32,396 bases of DNA from contig NZ_MVHG01000060.1 in assembly GCF_002086125.1 (NCBI RefSeq), positions 1-32,396 on the forward strand, in the 5' to 3' direction. The notes beneath the pieces were generated by a model, which made no database searches, was not told the origin of the DNA, and saw only the letters and a list, made by a program, of their open reading frames with translations. This document shows positions 7,556-13,514 of this stretch, in pieces. The stretch's first letter is position 1. The number at the start of each line of letters is the position of its first letter. A program made the translations under genes and the position numbers. The DNA is from Mycobacterium arosiense ATCC BAA-1401 = DSM 45069 (GTDB lineage: Bacteria; Actinomycetota; Actinomycetes; Mycobacteriales; Mycobacteriaceae).

Positions 7556-7863
7556 CCGACGCGAATCCCGCTTTCGACACTGTTCACCCGAGTGGACACA
7601 TCCTGGTCCGCTCCTGCCGCGGCGGCTATATGCACAGCGTGGCGCTCAGCGAAGAGGCGATGGAAACCGATGCGGAGACGTTGGCGCAGGGCATTCTGCT
7701 CACCGCCGACGTTTCTTGCCTCAAAGCGTTGCTGGAAATTCGCGACGAAATCGTGGCTGCCGGGCACACACCCTCCGCAGAGGTTCCGACCCCGCGCGAC
7801 CTCGATGCGGCCATCGAGAAGTTGCTGACGCACAAACTGCGTCGCCGCAACGGCGCCGTCTAG
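7552..7863 (+). CDS. DUF2694 family protein (Rv0028 homologue)
   Basis: 103 residues, conserved in mycobacteria as Rv0028. The start ATG 7552 overlaps the stop of the EspC-like gene by 4 bp. The first half is beta-rich (GHILVRSCRGGYMHSVALSE) with two Cys separated in the chain; the second half is helical (SCLKALLEIRDEIVAAG, DLDAAIEKLLTHKLRRR). It resembles the small two-layer folds of YbaB or secretion-chaperone type proteins in overall pattern, but I cannot assign a function. The strict pairing with the EspC-like protein suggests a partner or chaperone; that is inference. Confidence 0.82.
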   Translation: MTDANPAFDTVHPSGHILVRSCRGGYMHSVALSEEAMETDAETLAQGILLTADVSCLKALLEIRDEIVAAGHTPSAEVPTPRDLDAAIEKLLTHKLRRRNGAV

Positions 7864-7886
7864 GGGCCTTCAGGCGAGCTGCCGGC

Positions 7887-8030
7887 CTAGCGTAGCCACG
7901 GCTTGGCGACGTTGGGATCGGGCGCGATACCGGTCGGCGGCTCTACCGGATTGGGGCCGAACAACTCTCGTGCGCGAGCCAGCAAGGTGCGGACCTCGTC
8001 GAGTTGCTGCTGCAGTGCAGAATCAGCCAT
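7887..8030 (-). CDS. Small 47-residue protein, opposite strand inside the Rv0023-Rv0030-like cluster
   Basis: ATG 8030 opens a 47-codon frame ending TAG 7889-7887. The peptide is a basic/acidic helix (MADSALQQQLDEVRTLLARA, RELFGP) followed by a Pro-rich tail (NPVEPPTGIAPDPNVAKPWLR). The codon choice is strongly GC-biased at third positions, as in true genes here. The promoter is unusually clear: TTGTGC, 17 nt, TAGCGT, then exactly 6 nt to the ATG, which predicts a leaderless mRNA. It converges on the DUF2694 gene (23 bp apart) and diverges from the DUF5631/5632 gene. I do not recognise a family. The length is below common gene-caller cut-offs. Confidence 0.72.
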   Translation of the reverse strand: MADSALQQQLDEVRTLLARARELFGPNPVEPPTGIAPDPNVAKPWLR

Positions 8031-8036
8031 GTCCTC

Positions 8037-8065
8037 ACGCTACCCAGGGCCTTGCGACCGCACAA
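8037..8065 (-). promoter_or_regulatory. Promoter of the 47-residue gene
   Basis: On the minus strand TTGTGC (8065-8060), a 17-nt spacer and TAGCGT (8042-8037). The ATG at 8030 follows after 6 nt, so the first transcribed base should be the A of the start codon. Confidence 0.55.
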
Positions 8066-8100
8066 TTCACTGACCGCAGAAGTTGTCGCCTATGTCCCGG

Positions 8101-8106
8101 TACGCT
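8101..8106 (+). promoter_or_regulatory. -10 box giving a leaderless start for the Rv0029-like gene
   Basis: TACGCT (TANNNT) is followed by 6 nt and GTG 8113. No Shine-Dalgarno is present, so the transcript probably begins at the start codon. This would uncouple the gene from the upstream operon. No good -35 is visible. Confidence 0.4.
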
Positions 8107-8112
8107 TAGCCG

Positions 8113-9654
8113 GTGGCGGTCTTCGGTCGGATGTCGGCGCGCCAGCGCCTCCGGAGAGCTACCCGGGAATCACTGGCGACGCCGGCTTTCAGCGCTCCTA
8201 TCGACTGCACCCCGTGGGTGACAGGCGGGTTATGGCCTGCCGAATTGTCGACGGTGACGGCCGAAACGGCAACTCTCGCTGAACATCTCAAGGCCGACTT
8301 GCAACGAATTGCGCAGGCGGCCAACGACGAACTGATGTTTCTCAAGCGGGCGGGCATGACGGAACCGTCGCGCCAGGCGGCGGAGGCAAGGGTGATCGAA
8401 CAGGCCCGGGCCCGCGCCGTGCGCCGAGTCGAATCGACGATCCGTTACCTGCATGCGGTGCAGAGCGGGGCCCAGCCCCCCGCGCCTCGCCCATCGCGGC
8501 CTGAGCCGTCTGACACGGACCTGGACAAAACGCAGGTGTTGCCCGCGCTCCGCGAGGTCAAGGCAGTCTTCGAAGCGCCCGCCTCAGGTCGACCGGAGCC
8601 GACTCCACCTGGCGGGGGGCGCCGTAGTCGAGAGTCCGCGCTCGAGCCGCCGGCCGGACGTGATTCGCCGCGGGCGGCTCGGCGGGAATCCGCCGACATG
8701 TCCCGTCTCGACGAGACCCAAGTGATCCCGGTGATCAGGGCCGAGCCGGTTATGCCTACATCGCCGGAGCTTGCGCCCGAGTCGCCTTCGGACCAGGCCG
8801 ACTCCGGTCGCCACCACGCCCTCGAGGAGACGCAGGTCATTCCGGAGATCACCCAAGCGGAGCCGGTGCTCGAGGCGCCGGCGCAGCGGGCACCCGAGCC
8901 CTCTACGGAGGAGGCCGACTCCGGTCGCCACCACGCGATCGTTGACGGGCCGGCCACCGCCGGGGCGGAACCGGACGTGTCCCGGCAAAAAGCCGCCTTT
9001 GCCGCCGCCCGGCAACAAGACGAAAAGCCTTCACCAGCAAAGGGATTCGATGACCAGCGGCTGAACCGGCTACTCGAATTCGTGGTGCGGCAGGAGCCGC
9101 GCCTGAATTGGGCGATCGGAGATCGGGCCGACGGCACGACGGTATTGGTCACCGATCTCGCTCACGGATGGATACCGTCAGGCATCAGCCTTCCCGCGGG
9201 CGTTTGGTTGCTGGAACCCGAGCGGCGTAGCGGCAGGGTTGCCGCGCTGATCGGTCAAACGGTTCGCGTCGTCACTTACACGCCCGGTGATTCGTTGCGC
9301 CGCTCGGTCGATTTCGCCGCCACCCGATCGTCGGTCGAGCCGCGCGCGCTGCCCGCCATCGATGATCTGGCGACCGTGCTGAGTGCGGCCACGCGCGGGC
9401 GTGACGACCTGCCCAAGATCGTGCGCCGGTTGGCGGAAGCCGCTGCCGCGGAAACCGTCGTGGTCGACCAGGAGGTGGACGTGCTGCGGGTCCACCTCGA
9501 CACCGCGCGCTACCAACTCCTCGTTCAGTATCCGAATGTCAATCCGGCGCTCCTGCTCAAGTGTCTGTTGATGGCCGCCACCGAAGGCATCGCCAGCGGC
9601 GACTCGGTGTCGGCGAACTACCACCTCGCGTGGTACCAAAAGCTCATCGCGTGA
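8113..9654 (+). CDS. DUF5631/DUF5632 family protein with ETQVIP-repeat linker (Rv0029 homologue)
   Basis: 513 residues, well above the roughly 365 I recall for Rv0029. The N-terminal domain (1-115) is conserved-looking, with CTPWVTGGLWPAELSTVTAE and a long charged helix. The C-terminal domain (about 310-513) is mixed alpha/beta: LEFVVRQEPRLNWAIGDRAD, VTDLAHGWIPSGISLPAGV, and ending NYHLAWYQKLIA. Between them is a disordered Pro/Glu-rich linker with three copies of a Thr motif: KTQVLP (T140), ETQVIP (T202) and ETQVIP (T240). A 25-bp exact duplication (8795-8819 and 8912-8936) encodes ADSGRHHA twice, 39 residues apart, and shows recent linker growth. No signal peptide. Function unknown; these domains recur near ESX-linked genes. 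GTG 8113 fits the leaderless promoter; ATG 8131 is an alternative. Confidence 0.83.
   Translation: MAVFGRMSARQRLRRATRESLATPAFSAPIDCTPWVTGGLWPAELSTVTAETATLAEHLKADLQRIAQAANDELMFLKRAGMTEPSRQAAEARVIEQARARAVRRVESTIRYLHAVQSGAQPPAPRPSRPEPSDTDLDKTQVLPALREVKAVFEAPASGRPEPTPPGGGRRSRESALEPPAGRDSPRAARRESADMSRLDETQVIPVIRAEPVMPTSPELAPESPSDQADSGRHHALEETQVIPEITQAEPVLEAPAQRAPEPSTEEADSGRHHAIVDGPATAGAEPDVSRQKAAFAAARQQDEKPSPAKGFDDQRLNRLLEFVVRQEPRLNWAIGDRADGTTVLVTDLAHGWIPSGISLPAGVWLLEPERRSGRVAALIGQTVRVVTYTPGDSLRRSVDFAATRSSVEPRALPAIDDLATVLSAATRGRDDLPKIVRRLAEAAAAETVVVDQEVDVLRVHLDTARYQLLVQYPNVNPALLLKCLLMAATEGIASGDSVSANYHLAWYQKLIA
8795..8936 (+). repeat. In-frame duplication in the Rv0029-like linker
   Basis: A 25-bp exact repeat at 8795-8819 and 8912-8936 (117 bp, 39 codons apart) encodes the same ADSGRHHA stretch. 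The interval carries one ETQVIP motif. It explains part of the extra length of this protein. Confidence 0.75.
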
Positions 9655-9693
9655 CCGCCCGGCCGGTTGGCCGCGTACCTGTCCGCGTCTGAA

Positions 9694-9723
9694 TTGACGC
9701 TGGTCGGAGGGCTCGACGATACT
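9694..9723 (+). promoter_or_regulatory. Promoter before the Rv0030-like gene
   Basis: TTGACG (9694-9699), an 18-nt spacer and GATACT (9718-9723) are followed by 6 nt and GTG 9730. This predicts a leaderless mRNA and supports GTG 9730 as the start instead of the TTG at 9667. Confidence 0.4.
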
Positions 9724-9729
9724 GTCACG

Positions 9730-10047
9730 GTGGCGGATTCGGGCAGTCGCGCGAATCTCAGCGAGAAGGATCTCGTGGAATCGGTTCTTCGGGAACTGAG
9801 CGAGGCGGCCGAGAAGTGGGAAGCCCTTGTGGCGCAGGCCGAAGCCGTCACCTACAGCGTTGACCTGGGTGACGTGTACGCCGTCGCGAATTCCGACGGC
9901 CGGTTGCTCAAGCTGACTTTGCATCCCGGAGTGATGACCGGTTACGGCCACGGAGAGCTGGCCGAAAGGCTGAATCTGGCGATCACCGCACTGCGTGAGG
10001 AGGCCGAGGCGGAGAACCGGGCGAATTACGGCGGTCCCCTGCACTGA
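9730..10047 (+). CDS. DUF2710 family small protein (Rv0030 homologue)
   Basis: 105 residues from GTG 9730 (start supported by the promoter just upstream and by the length of about 109 I recall for Rv0030). It begins with an acidic helix (LSEKDLVESVLRELSEAAEK), then two or three beta strands (VTYSVDLGDVYAVANSDGRL and LKLTLHPGVMTGYGHGEL), then a long C-terminal helix. This helix-sheet-helix layout resembles the YbaB/EbfC DNA-binding fold, also common among ESX-associated small proteins; the resemblance is by pattern only. It is the last gene of the cluster and converges on the Rv0036c homologue across a tandem repeat. Function unknown. Confidence 0.82.
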   Translation: MADSGSRANLSEKDLVESVLRELSEAAEKWEALVAQAEAVTYSVDLGDVYAVANSDGRLLKLTLHPGVMTGYGHGELAERLNLAITALREEAEAENRANYGGPLH

Positions 10048-10050
10048 CCC

Positions 10051-10243
10051 GTTTCACGCGCTCATCGACCGGCGCTTGGGTTGGTGGGCCCCGGCTCTCT
10101 TCGCGCGTTTCACGCGCTCATCGACCGGCGCTTGGGTTGGTGGGCCCCGGCTCTCTTCGCGCGTTTCACGCGCTCATCGACCGGCGCTTGGGTTGGTGGG
10201 CCCCGGCTCTCTTCGCGCGTTTCACGCGCTCATCGACCGGCGC
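10051..10243. repeat. 56-bp tandem repeat (VNTR), 3 full copies plus 25 bp
   Basis: Units begin at 10051, 10107, 10163 and 10219 with GTTTCACGCGCTCATCGACC. The three full units are identical by eye and the fourth stops after 25 bp at 10243. The array fills the gap between the convergent Rv0030-like and Rv0036c-like genes, and the last partial copy supplies the TGA stop (10232-10230) of the latter. Unit size and placement resemble MIRU-type mycobacterial loci. No leader, conserved palindrome or unique spacers, so it is not a CRISPR array. Confidence 0.95.
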
Positions 10244-11003
10244 CCGGAGGACCCGCGAAGGCCTGAGCGATCTGTAACCAGCGCTGGGCGTCGTCGCCCT
10301 GGGCGGTGATGTCCAGCGCGCTCAGCGGACGTCGTTGGGTGACCAGGTAACAGAAATCCTCGGCGGACCCGCTGACCCGCTGCTCGGCCTCGGCCGGCCC
10401 CCACGACCAAATGTCGCCGCCGGGTCCGCGCAGCTCGACCAAGAACGGCTCGACCGGTGGGGCCAAATTGTTAACGGTAAAGGCGAAATCGCGGGTGCGG
10501 ACCCCCAGGTGAGCGATCGATCGCAGGCGTTCGGTCGCCGGCCGCGTCACGCCCAGGGCGTCGGCGACATCCAGGCCGTGCGCCCAGGTCTCCATCAGTC
10601 GCGCAGTGGCCATGGATGCCGCACTCATCGGTGGGCCGAACCACGGAAGTTTGCGGCCCGCAGCAACCGTGAGCAGCGCATCGTGCAGCCGTCCCCGAGT
10701 GACCCGCCAGTCGGCGAGTAGTTCGGCGGGCGCCACGGCCGCCAGCTCTTCGGCGGCTTTGTCGACGAAACCCGTCGGGTCCGCGGCCGCGCCCGCCAAA
10801 ACCTTGGCGAATCCCGGCTCGTCGGTGACCGCGATCAGGGCGACCCGATCCGTCCACAGCAGGTGGCCGACCTGATGCGCGATGGTCCAGCCGGGCGCCG
10901 GGGTCGCATCGGCCCAGCGTTCGGGCGGCAACGGTGCCACCAGCTCGTCGAGCGCGTCGCTTTCGGCACGCAGGTCGTCGACCATGGGCGCGGGACCGGT
11001 CAT
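10230..11003 (-). CDS. Mycothiol-dependent maleylpyruvate isomerase/DinB-like protein (Rv0036c homologue)
   Basis: 257 residues, the same as Rv0036c. The N-terminal DinB-like four-helix domain starts MVDDLRAESDALDELVAPLP and carries WADATPAPGWTIAHQVGHLL, whose His near residue 43 belongs to the metal site of this superfamily; a second cluster is METWAHGLDVADALG with Asp and His. The C-terminal domain (about 170-257) is the sterol-carrier-like small domain found in this family (FLVELRGPGGDIWSWGPAEA). Members use mycothiol as a cofactor or act as thiol-dependent metalloenzymes; the substrate here is unknown. ATG 11003 has GAAGG 5 nt upstream; the long extension to 11657 is the reverse of the MFS gene region and was rejected. 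The stop lies inside the 56-bp repeat. Confidence 0.87.
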   Translation of the reverse strand: MTGPAPMVDDLRAESDALDELVAPLPPERWADATPAPGWTIAHQVGHLLWTDRVALIAVTDEPGFAKVLAGAAADPTGFVDKAAEELAAVAPAELLADWRVTRGRLHDALLTVAAGRKLPWFGPPMSAASMATARLMETWAHGLDVADALGVTRPATERLRSIAHLGVRTRDFAFTVNNLAPPVEPFLVELRGPGGDIWSWGPAEAEQRVSGSAEDFCYLVTQRRPLSALDITAQGDDAQRWLQIAQAFAGPPGAGR

Positions 11004-11053
11004 CGGGGCCTTCGACCGTCGGGGGCGGCCATCGGACAAAGCACGTCTGTACC

Positions 11054-12355
11054 TTAGCGATCGTTCGCCTGCTCGCCGCGGCGCCCGATGACGCCGTGCA
11101 CGGCGAGGCCGATCAGGTAGAGCACCGAGCCGAGCAGCGCGAATGCGGGCGCGTGCCCATCGTCGGGAATCAGGATGCCGGCGACCGTGATCGAAACGAT
11201 GAACGCGACCCAGAACAGCGCGTCCTGCACGGCGAACACGTGCCCGCGAAGGGCGTCGTCGACGTCTATCTGGATCGCGGTGTCGGCGCAGAGCTTGACC
11301 ATCTGCCCGGTGACGCCGAGCAAGAAGCCGCACGCGACCATGACCGGGAGCAGCAGTTCGGCGCCGGCGACCTCGATGATCGCCGAGGCTGCCAGCGCGC
11401 CGTTGGCCGTCGCGTAGCGCCCCCACCGGCGTATCGCGGGCGGTGTCAGGACGTTGGCCAAAAAGGCGCCCAGTCCTGCGGCGCCGAAGAACAGTAAGGC
11501 GGTGCCGAATCCCCCGCCCTCCAGGTTGGGCATGTGATGGATCAGCAACAAAACCAGCAGCGAGTTGATGCCGACGACCATCCGGTGGGCTGCCAAGCCG
11601 GACAGGGTGGCGGCGACCGTGGGACGCTGCGCCACCGTGCGCGCACCGTGCAGCCATCCGGTGATCACCGCGTAGATGACGGGTCCGTGGATCGCCTGCC
11701 GGGTGTCGTCGGGGCCCAGCACCCGGGCACCGAACCGCAACGACAACAGCAGGGCGATCGACACCGGAACCGTGGTGATGAACACGATTGCCGAGGCGCC
11801 CTTGTCGCTGGGGCCGAAGATGAATCGCGGCACCAGCATGAAGTTTGCGCCGAAAAACGCCGCGATGGCCCCGGACGCGGTGGCGACCGAGTTCATCGTC
11901 ACCACCTGCTCACGCGGCACCACATGCGGCAGCGAGGCCGACAGCCCCGATCCGACGAACCGGGCCAAGCCGTTCGCGAACAGGGCACCCAGCAGCAAGG
12001 GAAGGTCACCGGCGCGCACGGCCAGGATGGTGCCGATCGCGGCGATGAGGACCAGCCGGCCCACGTTCGCGCCCACCAGCACCAGCCGCCGGTCCCAGCG
12101 GTCCATCAGCGCCCCGGCGAACGGGCCCAGCAGGGAGTACGGCAGAAACAGAACCGTGAAGGCGCGCGCAATGGAAAGGGGATCTGCGGCCCGATCCGGG
12201 TTGAACAGCAGCGCCCCGGCCAGCGCCGCCTGAAACAAGCCGTCGCCGAACTGGCTCGCCAGGCGCACCTGCAGCAGCCGCCAGAAATCGGGCAAACCGC
12301 GCACCGACCGCCAAATCTCGACGGGTGCGCTGGACTGCATCCGGGTTGGGATCAC
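11054..12355 (-). CDS. Major facilitator superfamily transporter (Rv0037c homologue)
   Basis: 433 residues, close to the 441 of Rv0037c as I recall it. The protein is strongly hydrophobic with about a dozen membrane segments, e.g. ALAGALLFNPDRA, FLPYSLLGPFAGALMDRWDR and LVLIAAIGTILAV. The loop GALMDRWDRRLVLVGANVGR matches the MFS 2-3 loop motif (G-x3-D-R-x-x-R). It most resembles the drug/macrolide efflux branch of MFS, but substrate is not evident. GTG 12355 is taken as the start, with ATG 12340 a shorter alternative; neither has a strong ribosome site. It is followed after 50 bp by the Rv0036c homologue on the same strand and diverges from the YqgE/AlgH gene. Confidence 0.88.
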   Translation of the reverse strand: MIPTRMQSSAPVEIWRSVRGLPDFWRLLQVRLASQFGDGLFQAALAGALLFNPDRAADPLSIARAFTVLFLPYSLLGPFAGALMDRWDRRLVLVGANVGRLVLIAAIGTILAVRAGDLPLLLGALFANGLARFVGSGLSASLPHVVPREQVVTMNSVATASGAIAAFFGANFMLVPRFIFGPSDKGASAIVFITTVPVSIALLLSLRFGARVLGPDDTRQAIHGPVIYAVITGWLHGARTVAQRPTVAATLSGLAAHRMVVGINSLLVLLLIHHMPNLEGGGFGTALLFFGAAGLGAFLANVLTPPAIRRWGRYATANGALAASAIIEVAGAELLLPVMVACGFLLGVTGQMVKLCADTAIQIDVDDALRGHVFAVQDALFWVAFIVSITVAGILIPDDGHAPAFALLGSVLYLIGLAVHGVIGRRGEQANDR

Positions 12356-12483
12356 CGAAACCGACTTCCAGGATTGGGGTTGGCAACGCTCGCGCGATCA
12401 GAGCGGTCCCAACAACAGTACAAATCTTCGGGGCCTACCCCGGAGATTGCCCTGGGCCACGACGCGCCGGATGCGATGATGGT

Positions 12484-13092
12484 GTGGTGCCCCCGCAGGA
12501 AGATCCAGAGGACTACATAGCACCCGCCGCGCAACGGGTGCGCGCGGGCACTTTGCTGCTCGCCAACACCGATCTTCTCGAACCGACGTTTCGGCGCAGC
12601 GTGATCTACATCGTCGAGCACAACGACGGAGGCACGCTGGGTGTCGTGCTGAACCGCTCCAGCGAAACCGCGGTCTACAACGTGTTGCCGCAATGGACCA
12701 AGCTGTCGGCCAAGCCGAAGACGATGTTCATCGGAGGACCGGTGAAGCGTGATGCCGCGCTGTGTCTGGCGACGTTGCGCGTCGGTGCCGATCCCCAGAA
12801 CGCGCCGGGCTTGCGGCACGTGGACGGCCGGGTGGTCATGGTTGATCTAGACGCCGACCCCGACCAAATCGCGCCGCTGGTCGAAGGGGTGCGGATCTTC
12901 GCGGGCTACTCGGGCTGGACTATCGGTCAACTCGAAGGCGAGATCGAACGCGACGACTGGATTGTGTTGTCCGCCTTGCCGTCCGACGTGCTGGTCGGAC
13001 CGAGGTCCGACCTGTGGGGCCGGGTGCTGCGTCGCCAGCCGCTGCCGCTGTCGCTGCTCGCCACCCATCCGATCGACGTCAGCCGCAACTAG
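12484..13092 (+). CDS. YqgE/AlgH family protein (Rv0038 homologue)
   Basis: 202 residues from GTG 12484, the exact length I recall for Rv0038. The family signature is complete: RAGTLLLANTDLLEPTFRRS, VIYIVEHNDGGTLGVVLNR, MFIGGPVKRDAAL, and the closing GVRIFAGYSGWTIGQLEGEI. YqgE/AlgH proteins (UPF0301) are small cytoplasmic proteins of unresolved biochemical role. An in-frame extension upstream to ATG 12325 was rejected because it covers the divergent intergenic region and has no family similarity. It ends 24 bp from the convergent Rv0039c homologue. Confidence 0.93.
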   Translation: MVPPQEDPEDYIAPAAQRVRAGTLLLANTDLLEPTFRRSVIYIVEHNDGGTLGVVLNRSSETAVYNVLPQWTKLSAKPKTMFIGGPVKRDAALCLATLRVGADPQNAPGLRHVDGRVVMVDLDADPDQIAPLVEGVRIFAGYSGWTIGQLEGEIERDDWIVLSALPSDVLVGPRSDLWGRVLRRQPLPLSLLATHPIDVSRN

Positions 13093-13116
13093 GGCCTCTC
13101 CCCCCGGGGTTTCAGT

Positions 13117-13458
13117 TCAGGGGCACGACTGCGTGCAGCCCGCGCAGCTGCCGGCGCAGGCAGGTGCCGCCGCTTCCTGACGCAGCGCGAAGCGCGCGCT
13201 CTGCCACGAGCCCGCGGCCAGCGTCCCCAGCGCTCCCACCACGCAGACGATGAGCACCACCAGCGCGGTGTTCGGGACGGCGGCCATGGCGACCGCGCCG
13301 CCGGCGGCCAGCATCACCGCGGCCGCCAACTGCGTCGGCGCCATCGCGCGCAGCGCCAACGCAGTGGTACCAACGTTTTGGTTGTGCGCCAGCGACCAGG
13401 TGCCGAACCCCGCCGAGGCCACCGCCGCACACATGCACAGCACGCCCGCAATCAGCAT
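13117..13458 (-). CDS. Small membrane protein with Cys-rich tail (Rv0039c homologue)
   Basis: 113 residues with three probable membrane segments: MLIAGVLCMCAAVASAGFG, the LAAAVMLAAGGAVAMAAV stretch, and NTALVVLIVCVVGALGTLAA. After the last segment is a short tail with four Cys spaced C-x3-C-x2-C-x3-C (ACAGSCAGCTQSCP), which could bind a metal or form disulfides, depending on which side of the membrane it lies. ATG 13458 is chosen over GTG 13491 because a TATTGT box sits exactly 6 nt upstream, predicting a leaderless mRNA, and because the length then agrees with the 115 residues I recall for Rv0039c. Function unknown. Confidence 0.83.
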   Translation of the reverse strand: MLIAGVLCMCAAVASAGFGTWSLAHNQNVGTTALALRAMAPTQLAAAVMLAAGGAVAMAAVPNTALVVLIVCVVGALGTLAAGSWQSARFALRQEAAAPACAGSCAGCTQSCP

Positions 13459-13464
13459 GGGGTC

Positions 13465-13470
13465 ACAATA
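13465..13470 (-). promoter_or_regulatory. -10 box for leaderless start of the Rv0039c-like gene
   Basis: Minus-strand TATTGT (13470-13465) is followed by 6 nt and ATG 13458. It settles the start against the upstream GTG 13491. Confidence 0.45.
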
Positions 13471-13514
13471 CGAGGCGGGTGACCGGCCCACGAATCCGCC
13501 TCTGCGAGCCGTCC

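Noticed and set aside
7861..7890. Bidirectional terminator between the DUF2694 gene and the 47-residue gene
   Set aside because: A TAGGGGCC...GGCCTA pairing is visible but imperfect, with no T-run; too weak to call.
10051..10243. CRISPR-like array
   Set aside because: Units are contiguous 56-bp copies with no variable spacers; it is a tandem repeat.
9995..10309. 104-residue plus-strand frame over the tandem repeat
   Set aside because: Its repeated peptide only mirrors the 56-bp DNA repeat (56 is not a multiple of 3, so the frame changes each unit); no ribosome site or promoter.
10230..11657. 475-residue reading of the Rv0036c homologue
   Set aside because: The N-terminal 218 residues are the MFS gene read out of frame; ATG 11003 with a ribosome site gives the expected 257 residues.
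12325..12483. N-terminal extension of the YqgE/AlgH protein
   Set aside because: No family similarity; the GTG 12484 start gives exactly 202 residues.
13092..13132. Terminator between the YqgE and Rv0039c homologues
   Set aside because: CCCCGGGG and short G/C runs but no convincing stem-loop with a T-tract.
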